6,809 nt of DNA from JAYEJW01 sp034716535 (lineage in GTDB: Bacteria > Pseudomonadota > Gammaproteobacteria > Chromatiales > Chromatiaceae). Within the stretch, counting starts at the first letter, position 1, and each line of letters opens with the position of its first letter. The stretch lies in the NCBI GenBank assembly GCA_034716535.1, contig JAYEJW010000546.1, positions 1 to 6,809 on the forward strand. Reading direction: 5' to 3'. The notes beneath the pieces are model-generated. The model made no database searches. It saw only the letters and a program-made list of their open reading frames with translations, and had not been told where the DNA came from. Of this stretch, positions 1-5,827 are shown piece by piece. The position numbers were made by a program, and so were the translations under genes.

Positions 1-19
1 ACCGCCCGCCCCCTCCTAC

Positions 20-33
20 CCGCAAGCTTGCGG
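20..33. repeat. 14-bp perfect palindrome upstream of cas2
   Basis: The sequence CCGCAAGCTTGCGG is its own reverse complement. Its 10-bp core (GCAAGCTTGC, 22-31) recurs at 1100-1109 near the cas1 3' end, inside a different 14-bp palindrome. It could be an operator, a small hairpin, or chance in GC-rich DNA. No function is assigned. Confidence 0.35.
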
Positions 34-71
34 CCTCTGACGTCCCGTCCATGCGGCGCTACTCTGGCGCC

Positions 72-356
72 ATGACACAGCGGGTCCTCTATATCGCCGC
101 CTACGACGTCTCCGACCCTGGCCGGCTGCGCGATGCGCTCAAAGTACTCAAAGGCTACGCCAGCGGACGCCAAAAATCGGTGTTCGAGTGCTTCCTGACC
201 GCGGCCGAGCGCGGCCAGTTGCTCGCGCAGATTCGGGCGGTCATAGACACGGACGAGGACCGCTTTTTTCTATTGCGCCTCGACCCCCGCACAAAGGTGC
301 GCACCCTGGGTAAGGCGGTGAAGCCGGCAGACCCCCCCTGGTTCTACGTGGGATGA
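72..356 (+). CDS. cas2: CRISPR-associated endoribonuclease/integration subunit Cas2
   Basis: Cas2 is the small ferredoxin-fold dimer that bridges two Cas1 dimers in the complex inserting new spacers into CRISPR arrays. The 94-residue product has the expected length and landmarks: strand 1 YIAAYDVSD with the conserved Asp at about residue 12, helix RLRDALKVLKGYA, the GRQKSVFEC strand at 33-40, and the late strand DRFFLLRLDPR at 63-73. I start it at the ATG at 72, because strand 1 should begin within a few residues of the N-terminus. The in-frame ATG at 51 would add seven residues, and neither start has a clear Shine-Dalgarno site. The gene ends 7 bp before cas1, so the two are probably co-transcribed. 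Nothing in it looks damaged, unlike its two partners downstream. Confidence 0.9.
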   Translation: MTQRVLYIAAYDVSDPGRLRDALKVLKGYASGRQKSVFECFLTAAERGQLLAQIRAVIDTDEDRFFLLRLDPRTKVRTLGKAVKPADPPWFYVG

Positions 357-363
357 ATGCATC

Positions 364-1275
364 ATGACGACGCTCTATCTGGATCGCCGCGATCTGTCGT
401 TGAGTCTCGAAGGCCGTGCCCTCGCCTTGTATGCCGACGGCGAGCGCCAGGGGACCGTACCGCTGCACCTGCTCGAGCGCGTGGTTATGCGCAGCAGCGT
501 GCAGATCCAGAGCAGCCTGCTCGCTCGGCTTGCCGATGCGGGTGTCGGCATGCTGGCCTTCGGAGGCCGCAACGCCTCGAAGATCGCCACCATGCAGGGT
601 CGCGCCCACATCGAGCGGGCGCAGGCGCGTATCGCCGTGGCGGCGATTCTGCCCGTCGAGACCTTGCGGGGAATTGAAGGCGCGGCCGCGGCCGCCTACT
701 TCAAGGCGTTCACCCGCCTGTTTCCGGACTCGCTGGAATTCACCGGCCGCAACCGACGCCCTCCGCGCGATCCTGTCAACGCCGTGCTCTCTCTCGGCTA
801 CACACTTCTTCATTTCGAGGCGGTGCGGGCCTGCTATGTCGCCGGACTCGATCCCATCATCGGCTACTTTCACGAGCTCGACTTCGCCCGCGAGTCTCTG
901 GCCTCGGACCTCATCGAGCCCCTGCGCCCGAAGGTAGACGCCTGGGCCTGGGAGCTGTTTCGGGACCGGCACCTGCGCGAGGACCACTTTGCCCGCGAGG
1001 GCGACGCCTGCCTGCTCGGCAAGGCCGGACGCCAGCACTTCTTCGGCGGCTTCGAGGCCCTGGCCCGACCGACGCGACGGCTACTGCGCCGCTTCGTCGG
1101 CAAGCTTGCCGCAGGGCTTGTGCAAGCGGGTACAACAACGGCCGGTGCAATACTCGGTATTTGGTCCCGGGCTCGGGGGAGGCGCTCGACGGCCTCCTGG
1201 GTGAGCTCGGAGGAATCATCGATGACCGCGAAGACAACATCCGGGTCTACCCGTTGCCCAGTCGGTTGCAGATGA
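364..1275 (+). pseudogene. cas1: cas1 with internal deletion and aberrant C-terminus
   Basis: Cas1 is the metal-dependent integrase of CRISPR spacer acquisition. The N-terminal beta domain is present (TLYLDRRDLSLSLEGRAL, then LLARLADAGVGMLAFGGRN at 51-70). So is the catalytic domain: RGIEGAAAAAYF with Glu at about 105, DPVNAVLSLGYTLLH, GYFHE with His at about 160, and SDLIEPLRP with Asp 172 and Glu 175. However, GRAHIERAQARI (about 79-90) runs almost directly into LPVETLRGIEG. Full-length relatives, from memory of the family, carry roughly 55-75 more helical residues there and are about 300-340 aa long. Cas1 homology ends near residue 256 (LRRFVGKLAAGLV). The remaining 45 or so residues read through a cas2 remnant in the wrong frame. 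Because the frame stays open and catalytic residues remain, a shortened product might be made, but a working integrase is doubtful. Confidence 0.75.
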
Positions 1276-1379
1276 TCCACTACGGCCGGCAGATCCTCCC
1301 GGAAGGTGTCGAGCTAATCGGCGGCGCCTTCTCCGGACAGCGCATCGAGGCGCTTGCCGGACCGGATCTGGAGCAGTAA
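1121..1379 (+). pseudogene. cas2: second cas2, 5'-truncated and frameshifted
   Basis: Two adjoining frames together read as the C-terminal two thirds of a Cas2 unlike the one at 72-356. The first frame (1121-1162) encodes KRVQQRPVQYSVF, matching the second-strand motif of Cas2. After a shift of +1 or -2 near 1161-1165, the second frame encodes SGEALDGLLGELGGIIDDR, then EDNIRVYPLPSRLQ and LPEGVELI, ending at TAA 1377-1379. This matches the Cas2 helix, the late RVYPLP strand and the C-terminal tail. The first strand with its conserved Asp, about 35 residues, is absent: the sequence upstream is the cas1 3' end. A deletion joining cas1 to this gene is the simplest reading. The original layout was probably cas2-cas1-cas2 in one operon. 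It cannot encode a functional Cas2. Confidence 0.75.
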
Positions 1380-1554
1380 GGTCGGTACACTTGTCGCGAC
1401 CACTCGTTCTTTGCGCAAAGGCCGGGGGCGGCAAGTGATGGCAAGTGCACATAGGTGGCCGGAGCATGACTTGCACGTCAACTTTCAGGTTCCCCGTTTT
1501 CTTGGCAACTCCCCTCGCAGGCGGTTGTCTGGAAACGGGTTTTGGCGCCGAGCA

Positions 1555-1591
1555 GTTCGAATCAGAGACCCGATCTAAAGGGGATTAAGAC
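1555..1591 (+). repeat. solitary CRISPR-repeat-like sequence
   Basis: The stretch ends in CTAAAGGGGATTAAGAC, an ending familiar from many CRISPR repeats in proteobacteria. It begins near GTTCGAATCAGAGACCC and has weak internal symmetry (AATC/GATT and CCC/GGGG). It lies about 180 bp after the cas module. Only one copy occurs in the window, so this is at best a leftover repeat from a lost array. The resemblance is from memory and the boundaries are approximate. Confidence 0.35.
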
Positions 1592-1616
1592 CTCGGAAAC
1601 GGGGACCGTTTCCGAG
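1592..1616. repeat. perfect 11-bp stem with 3-nt loop
   Basis: CTCGGAAACGG and its exact complement CCGTTTCCGAG flank the triplet GGA. The hairpin directly abuts the CRISPR-repeat-like sequence. Only three T residues follow on the plus strand, and no T tract follows on the minus strand, so an intrinsic terminator is not well supported. It could be a protein-binding inverted repeat, the end of a vanished element, or a hairpin ending the cas transcript. Confidence 0.55.
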
Positions 1617-1872
1617 TTTGTGGGATTCGCATAAGAGGTCCGGTGTAACTGGGGTGAGCGAGGACCGTTTGTCCGGCGGACAGCTGTTCTGACCGAGGGC
1701 AGCCGAGCGAACGCCCGGCAGGTAGGCCAGTCCGGGAGGATGCTTCGGGGACCAATCGCGGAGAGGGCGCCTCTTTCACCTGCTTTGGCCGGTTTAGCAC
1801 AGGCGGTCTGTTGGCGACGGCTGTCGCGGGGCGCGTCGTGAACTCTTTGTGGGGGGCGGCGGTCTTTGTTTC

Positions 1873-1925
1873 TTGGACGCAGCCTGAACGACCAACCATA
1901 CTTGGAATCATTGTTTCCCTCCAAG
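1873..1925 (+). promoter_or_regulatory. weak candidate promoter and inverted repeat before the DsrE-like gene
   Basis: TTGGAC (1873-1878) and CATACT (1897-1902), separated by 18 bp, form a poor match to a sigma-70 promoter about 45 bp before the start codon. CTTGGA (1901-1906) and TCCAAG (1920-1925) form a perfect 6-bp inverted repeat over the expected transcription start, a position where a repressor could bind. Both signals are weak. Confidence 0.22.
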
Positions 1926-1937
1926 CGTGGGCTCGAC

Positions 1938-1944
1938 AGAGGAG
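1938..1944 (+). promoter_or_regulatory. Shine-Dalgarno site fixing the DsrE-like start
   Basis: AGAGGAG lies 5 bp before the ATG at 1950. It selects that ATG over an in-frame ATG 84 bp upstream, and the chosen start also places a signal peptide at the N-terminus. Confidence 0.7.
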
Positions 1945-1949
1945 CGCCG

Positions 1950-2453
1950 ATGAGATCCATGGTACTTTTCCTCGCCCTATGCCTTCAGGCCACGGCTGTT
2001 CACGCGGAGGCAAAGCTGGTGCAGACACCTTACGAGGAGCAAAAGGTCGTCTACGATTTTTATTTCGACGATCCAAAGAAGATCAGCAGTGCGCTCTATT
2101 GGGTGCGCTCCCTGCTCAATCCCTTGATGGACGAGCCCTACGGCTACGCACCCGAGTTTCTGAACCTGATCGTCGTTATCCACGGCACCGAGATCGTCAC
2201 CGTCGCCAAGCACAACTACGAGAAGTACAAGGAGTCCGTGGAGCGCATGAAGTATTACTCCAGCCTCGGTGTCCAGTTCAAGGTTTGCGGCCTGGCGGCC
2301 CAGGACTACGGTTACAGGGTCAAAGACTTTCACGACTTCGTCGAGGTGGTGCCCTCGGCCATCACCGAGCTCGCACACTGGCAGCTTCAGGGTTATGCGA
2401 CCATCAAGCCCGAGGTGATGGACAAGAAATTCTCTATCGAGGAGATTCGCTGA
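1950..2453 (+). CDS. exported DsrE/DsrF-like family protein
   Basis: The product is 167 residues. Residues 1-19 (MRSMVLFLALCLQATAVHA) form a typical signal peptide with an AxA-like cleavage site, so the mature protein should be periplasmic. The rest matches the DsrE/DsrF-like fold seen in COG1416-type proteins: FYFDDPKKISSALYWVRSLLN, a hydrophobic strand LNLIVVIHGTEI, a helix with YKESVERMKYYSSLGVQF, then FKVCGLAAQDYGY with a single conserved-looking Cys, and a C-terminal EVVPSAITELAHWQLQGYATIKPE. Cytoplasmic DsrE proteins pass sulfane sulfur on Cys persulfides. Exported relatives are uncharacterised, so a sulfur role is only suggested by the fold and the Cys. The lipoprotein gene starts 54 bp downstream on the same strand, which suggests one operon. 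Confidence 0.8.
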   Translation: MRSMVLFLALCLQATAVHAEAKLVQTPYEEQKVVYDFYFDDPKKISSALYWVRSLLNPLMDEPYGYAPEFLNLIVVIHGTEIVTVAKHNYEKYKESVERMKYYSSLGVQFKVCGLAAQDYGYRVKDFHDFVEVVPSAITELAHWQLQGYATIKPEVMDKKFSIEEIR

Positions 2454-2507
2454 TCGGCCGCCATGCACCCACGAACTGCAGGAGCTTGGCGGCCCAAGCG
2501 TACAAAC

Positions 2508-3689
2508 ATGTCGCGATATTCGACGCAGATTCGATATGGTTTTCGCGCGAGCGTTCTTGTCCTCGCCGTTGTGGCCGGATCGGGCTTAGTGTCCTGCACC
2601 CACGACCCCAGACGGGAGACCCCCGGCGCTATGTCGGAGGATGACTTCCGCGCGCGTTTCGTGGATCCGACGGATGCCGCGGCCTTCTCGGCCCTGCTCG
2701 ATCACATCTCCGACCGGCGGGTGATCTACGTCGGCGAGATCCACGACCGCTATGACCATCATCAGAATCAGCTCGCCGTGGTCCGCGGGTTGCAGGAGAG
2801 AGGGATCGACCTCGCCATCGGCATGGAGTACTTCCAGGAGCCGTTTCAGGCGTACCTGGACGATTACGTCGGAGGGCGCCTGGACGAGAAAGGAATGCTG
2901 CGCAAGACCGAGTATTACGGCCGCTGGCGCTACGACTTCCGGCTCTACCGGGACATCCTGGAGTACGCGCGAAGGCATCGCCTCCCGTTGGTTGCCCTGA
3001 ACGCCCCGGGCGAGCTGGTGGACGCGGTCTCCACGAAGGGCATCGAGGGCCTGAGTCCAGAGGAGCGCGCGCGCCTGCCGGCGCTGATCGAGCCGGTGGA
3101 CGCAAGCTACGAGAAGCGGTTGCGCGACGCCTTCAGCATGCACGGCAACATGCCGGAGGAGCGCTTCCAGCGGTTCATGGAGGTGCAGACGACCTGGGAC
3201 GAGTACATGGCGCGCCGAGCCGCCGATTATCTGCGCCGGCATCCCGATAAGGCGCTGGTGGTGCTGGTGGGCGCGGCGCATGTCCTGCACGATGCGGCGA
3301 TTCCCAAGCGGCTGCGCCGCTATCAGGACATCAACCAGGCGGTGATCGTGACTAAGCCCTTCGAGCCGCTCCTCGGGGTCACCCCGGATTACGTTCTTGC
3401 GTCGCAGGAGCTGGAGCTGGAACGACGGGGGCGGATGGGAATGACGCTTCAGGACACGGATACGGGTGTTCGGGTCGCGAGCGTCAAGAGCGACAGCCCC
3501 GCCTACGCCGCGGGGTTTCGCGCTGGCGACCGGATTCTGCGCATGGACGGCGAGCACATCGCCGCCCTCGGCGATGTGCGCTTGACCCTGCACGACCGTG
3601 GCCCCGGTGAGCGTCTGACGGTCCACCTGGAGCGAAGTGCTCCCGAGCGTCCGCCGGAGCAGATCAAGAGGGTACTGAGGTTGCTCTAG
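2508..3689 (+). CDS. ChaN-family lipoprotein with C-terminal PDZ domain
   Basis: A 393-residue protein. The N-terminus has a lipoprotein signal: positive n-region, hydrophobic core ASVLVLAVVAG, and lipobox LVSC with the acylated Cys at 30. Residues about 60-300 match the ChaN/DUF399 family (PF04187, Cofac_haem_bdg): VIYVGEIHDRYDHHQNQL (72-88) with its Glu and His residues, AIGMEYFQEPFQ, YYGRWRYDF, and the late VLVGAAHVLH motif. Campylobacter ChaN binds haem and other members are linked to iron uptake, but most are uncharacterised. Residues about 305-378 form a PDZ domain (GMTLQD, VASVKSDSPAYAAGFRAGDRILRMDG), which usually binds the C-termini of exported proteins. I use the ATG at 2508, although no strong Shine-Dalgarno site precedes it; an in-frame ATG at 2463 would add 15 polar residues before the signal peptide. 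The stop codon lies inside an inverted repeat. Confidence 0.85.
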   Translation: MSRYSTQIRYGFRASVLVLAVVAGSGLVSCTHDPRRETPGAMSEDDFRARFVDPTDAAAFSALLDHISDRRVIYVGEIHDRYDHHQNQLAVVRGLQERGIDLAIGMEYFQEPFQAYLDDYVGGRLDEKGMLRKTEYYGRWRYDFRLYRDILEYARRHRLPLVALNAPGELVDAVSTKGIEGLSPEERARLPALIEPVDASYEKRLRDAFSMHGNMPEERFQRFMEVQTTWDEYMARRAADYLRRHPDKALVVLVGAAHVLHDAAIPKRLRRYQDINQAVIVTKPFEPLLGVTPDYVLASQELELERRGRMGMTLQDTDTGVRVASVKSDSPAYAAGFRAGDRILRMDGEHIAALGDVRLTLHDRGPGERLTVHLERSAPERPPEQIKRVLRLL

Positions 3690-3809
3690 TACAGCAGCGC
3701 CCAGGTTTCTCCCGCAGTTATCATGTCAGTAGATTTTCTTCGCGCCCTTCGCGGCTTCGCGTGAGACTCGCTCGATCCTGTTACGGATTCTTAGCCGCGC
3801 CTGTACTAG
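3686..3809. repeat. intergenic element with 9-bp terminal inverted repeats
   Basis: CTAGTACAG (3686-3694) and its exact complement CTGTACTAG (3801-3809) bound about 124 bp, nearly the whole gap between the lipoprotein and the GTPase. The TAG stop of the lipoprotein gene is within the left repeat. The interior carries three CTTCGCG units. The layout resembles a miniature inverted-repeat element, but target-site duplications are not evident and chance is possible. Confidence 0.35.
3738..3766. repeat. short CTTCGCG tandem repeat
   Basis: CTTCGCG occurs three times, at 3738, 3747 and 3755, followed by TGAGA. Read on the minus strand it is a TCTCACGCGAAG-type sequence, similar to short intergenic repeats with 8-9 bp periodicity that I recall from many bacterial genomes. 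Its role is unknown. Confidence 0.5.
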
Positions 3810-3863
3810 CCCGATGCCGCCGCCGAAAGGCCGGCTCAACCCCTTGAGGATTGCCGTGAACCC

Positions 3864-4883
3864 ATGCCGGCCAATCTGAGTCCCGAATACAAGGCCGCGG
3901 AGGCCGCATTCCGCAGCGCGCGGGAGCCGCAGGACCGGCTCCACTGGCTGCGCGAGATGCTGCGCACCATCCCCAAGCACAAGGGGACGGATCACCTGCA
4001 GGCGGACATCAAGACGCGCATCAAGCAGCTTACGGAGGAGCTGGCCGGACCGAAGAAGGGCGCCGCCCACGGGGGTCCGGTGACGGCCGTCCATCCGGAG
4101 GGTGCCGCCCAGGTCGCCCTGATCGGACCGCCGAACGTCGGGAAGTCGGCGCTTCATGCCGGGCTGACGGGCTCCCATGCCCACGTCGGACCTTATCCCT
4201 TTACCACGCTGTACCCGCAGCCGGGGATGCTGCCCTTCGAGGACACGCTGTTTCAGCTCCTGGATCTGCCGCCGGTGTCCCCGGAACACCCCGCCCCCTG
4301 GCTGGGAAACGCGCTACAGCAAGCCGATGCCTGCCTGCTGGTGGTGGACCTGTCGGATCCCCTGTGCGTGGACCAGATGACCACCCTGCACGAGGGCTTG
4401 AGCGAGAGGCGCGTCCATCTTAGCGCGCGCTGGACGCGTAGCGCCCTCCGGGCGGAGCAGGAAGCGCTGGCCGACCCCTTCGCCCTGCTGCTCCCGACTC
4501 TGCTGCTGGCGAACAAGGCGGATATCATCCCGGGACTGGCGGACGAGCTTGGGGTTTTCCGCGAGCTCACGGGGCTCGACTACCCGGTCCTTCTCGTTTC
4601 GGCCGAGGCGGGCGCAGGGCTGGCGGAGATCGGTCCCTGGCTGTTTCGTGAGCTCGAGATCGTCCGCGTCTATACCAAGGTGCCGGGGCGTCCGCCGGAG
4701 CAGGAGCGGCCCTTCACCCTGCGGCGCGGCGACTGTGTCGGCGACGTGGCGGGGCTGGTGCACAGGGATTTCACCCAGTCGTTCAAATTTGCGCGCATGT
4801 GGCGGCGCGGGCGGAAGAACGTCCTGCAGGTGGGGCGTGATCACCCGGTCGAGGACGGGGACCTCCTCGAGCTGCATGTCTGA
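3864..4883 (+). CDS. DRG-like GTPase with C-terminal TGS domain
   Basis: A 339-residue cytoplasmic P-loop GTPase of the OBG/DRG type; relatives act on ribosomes or RNA, but the bacterial DRG-like branch has no settled role. Residues 1-60 are a charged helical region (LREMLRTIPKHKGTDHLQADIKTRI). The GTPase core has G1 GPPNVGKS (88-95), the DRG-type PYPFTT (110-115) with PQPGML after it, a G3 position reading DLPP (134-137) where DxPG is usual, G4 NKAD (217-220), and G5 SAE (246-248). Residues about 267-339 form the TGS domain (VRVYTKVPGRPP, FTLRRGDCVGDVAGLVH, HPVEDGDLLELHV), a beta-grasp module likely to contact RNA or the ribosome. TGAGGA lies about 12 bp before the ATG, a rather long spacing. 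It appears to be transcribed alone and converges on the small minus-strand gene. Confidence 0.88.
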   Translation: MPANLSPEYKAAEAAFRSAREPQDRLHWLREMLRTIPKHKGTDHLQADIKTRIKQLTEELAGPKKGAAHGGPVTAVHPEGAAQVALIGPPNVGKSALHAGLTGSHAHVGPYPFTTLYPQPGMLPFEDTLFQLLDLPPVSPEHPAPWLGNALQQADACLLVVDLSDPLCVDQMTTLHEGLSERRVHLSARWTRSALRAEQEALADPFALLLPTLLLANKADIIPGLADELGVFRELTGLDYPVLLVSAEAGAGLAEIGPWLFRELEIVRVYTKVPGRPPEQERPFTLRRGDCVGDVAGLVHRDFTQSFKFARMWRRGRKNVLQVGRDHPVEDGDLLELHV

Positions 4884-4904
4884 CGAAAATGCCCGCAGGT
4901 CCCT

Positions 4905-4930
4905 CCGCCGGACCCGTGAGAGCACGGCGG
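4905..4930. terminator. possible hairpin between convergent genes
   Basis: CCGCCG and CGGCGG form a 6-bp GC stem with a 14-nt loop, between the ends of the GTPase gene and the minus-strand small gene. No T tract follows on either strand, so an intrinsic terminator is only a weak possibility. Confidence 0.2.
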
Positions 4931-4950
4931 GAAAGAGCCGGGCGGCGATT

Positions 4951-5130
4951 TCAGTCGGGGCAATAGCAGGTCGTAACGCCCCAGTCGGGATGGGCCTCTT
5001 CACCGTGCTCCCGACACGCGGCTCGCGCCGCGTCGATGGTGTCGGCGTAGAAGTGCTCATGGCAGACGCGGCAGCGGCAGAACTTGGGTTCGTGGGTAAC
5101 GTAGTGATGCTCTTTTTCGGGCTCGGTCAT
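4951..5130 (-). CDS. 59-residue Cys/His-rich small protein
   Basis: The frame from ATG (5130-5128) to TGA (4953-4951) encodes 59 residues and is short enough to be missed by ORF length cut-offs. It contains KFCRCRVCHEHF, with Cys 18, 20 and 23 followed by a His pair, then Cys 39 (RAACREHGEE) and a closing TTCYCPD with Cys 55 and 57. Six cysteines and clustered histidines in so short a protein point to a structural zinc site or another metal site. Most of it is acidic or polar, with no membrane segment or export signal, so it is probably cytoplasmic. It lies 99 bp downstream of the YbaK-type gene on the same strand, with no terminator visible between them, so it may share that transcript. Only a weak GAG precedes the ATG. 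I do not recognise a named family. Confidence 0.6.
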   Translation of the reverse strand: MTEPEKEHHYVTHEPKFCRCRVCHEHFYADTIDAARAACREHGEEAHPDWGVTTCYCPD

Positions 5131-5229
5131 CGCGTGTCTCGGTGGCTTTCGGTCTTGGGGCAGGTTCGGGCTTTGCGCTTCTACTGCCCGCTCTGACGAT
5201 CCGTGGGGCCTTTGCGGCGGAATCCGAGC

Positions 5230-5700
5230 TCAATTCTCGCGGCTGAAGTGGCCGTGACGTACCCCGCTTAGCAGTCCGGTGAAGTCTTCTCCGCTTACAT
5301 GGACCAGGTGCTGGTGATCTCCCGCCTCGAAGTAGACATTGGCCAGGGTGGTCAGGGCTTCGTCGAGGAAGGTTTCCAGCCCGTAGGCCGGCCCCAGGGG
5401 AGGAACCGCGCCCTCGGCGCAATCCGAGAGCAGCTCTGTCAGCTCCGACTCGTCATCCAGCCGGAAGCCGCGGCTTGTCTCCTGGTTGAGGGCATCCAGA
5501 TCGAGCCAACTGTCGCCGGGCACTACGACCATGGCGTCGCCTTCTTCGTCACTCACCATCACCGCCTTAGCGATGTGGTCGTCTCTGATATGCGCGGCCA
5601 GCGCGGACTCGTGGGTGGAGCCGGTACGATGGTGCTCGATCAGCTCGTATCTGACGTTGCACTCCTTCAGGTAGCGTTCGATGCTCGGTGCAATGGCCAT
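5230..5700 (-). CDS. YbaK/EbsC-type aminoacyl-tRNA deacylase
   Basis: A 156-residue stand-alone editing domain of the YbaK/ProX superfamily (PF04073). Such proteins hydrolyse misacylated tRNAs, for example Cys- or Ala-tRNA(Pro), and act in the cytoplasm in trans to the synthetase. Visible landmarks are the N-terminal helix SIERYLKEC, the strand VRYELIEH, the HIAKAVMV segment with the conserved Lys 45, the glycine loop CAEGAVPPLGPAYGLETFLDEAL (94-116 region), and the C-terminal GDHQHLVHVSGEDF. Length is normal for the family. The start is set by AGGAGGTT 6 bp upstream of the ATG, which rules out a start 27 bp further upstream. Substrate specificity cannot be read from sequence alone. It is divergent from the glycosylase-like gene and precedes the small Cys-rich gene. 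Confidence 0.88.
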   Translation of the reverse strand: MAIAPSIERYLKECNVRYELIEHHRTGSTHESALAAHIRDDHIAKAVMVSDEEGDAMVVVPGDSWLDLDALNQETSRGFRLDDESELTELLSDCAEGAVPPLGPAYGLETFLDEALTTLANVYFEAGDHQHLVHVSGEDFTGLLSGVRHGHFSREN

Positions 5701-5706
5701 ATGTCC

Positions 5707-5714
5707 AACCTCCT
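5707..5714 (-). promoter_or_regulatory. strong Shine-Dalgarno site of the YbaK-type gene
   Basis: On the minus strand this reads AGGAGGTT, a near-complete match to the 16S rRNA 3' end. It ends 6 bp before the ATG at 5700-5698 and decides between two possible in-frame ATG starts. Confidence 0.8.
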
Positions 5715-5827
5715 GCTTGCGTGTCAAAGGAATTTCCTAATGATAAAGGTGGTCCAGGCGGGCACAGACGTCAAATGACCTGCATCTTCCCGGGATCGAT
5801 TTCAGTACTCGCGAGAGAAGGAGCCCG

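Larger units (their letters stand above)
1380..1949. other. 570-bp stretch without a convincing gene
   Basis: This lies between the decayed cas module and the DsrE-like gene. Long open frames cross parts of it on both strands, but none has a recognisable domain, a good ribosome site, or a protein-like composition. It contains one CRISPR-repeat-like sequence (1555-1591), a perfect hairpin (1592-1616), and GGAAACGGG repeated at 1531 and 1596. I looked for further copies of the repeat, an array, a tRNA and insertion-sequence ends and found none. Confidence 0.6.

Noticed and set aside
241..1038. 265-residue minus-strand open frame
   Set aside because: It is antisense to cas1, whose identity is clear; open antisense frames are expected at this GC content.
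1121..1379. Programmed frameshifting making a Cas1-Cas2 fusion
   Set aside because: Two successive shifts would be needed and the first third of Cas2, including its conserved Asp, would still be missing. Deletion and decay explain it more simply.
1551..1567. GTTCGAATC resembling a tRNA T-loop
   Set aside because: The flanking bases do not form the 5-bp T stem beyond the first pair, and no acceptor or anticodon arm can be found nearby.
1562..2076. Long minus-strand open frames antisense to the 1380-1949 gap and the DsrE-like gene start
   Set aside because: They overlap a well-supported gene start, show no domain or conserved motif, and have the Arg/Pro-rich composition typical of spurious frames in GC-rich DNA.
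1811..2644. 277-residue plus-strand open frame
   Set aside because: It covers the DsrE-like gene and lipoprotein start in another frame and reads as low-complexity Arg/Gln/Gly-rich sequence with no recognisable fold.
5720..5728. TTGACA on the minus strand upstream of the YbaK-type gene as a -35 box
   Set aside because: A -10 at the proper spacing would overlap the start codon, so the transcript would lack the strong Shine-Dalgarno site. A promoter further upstream is more likely.
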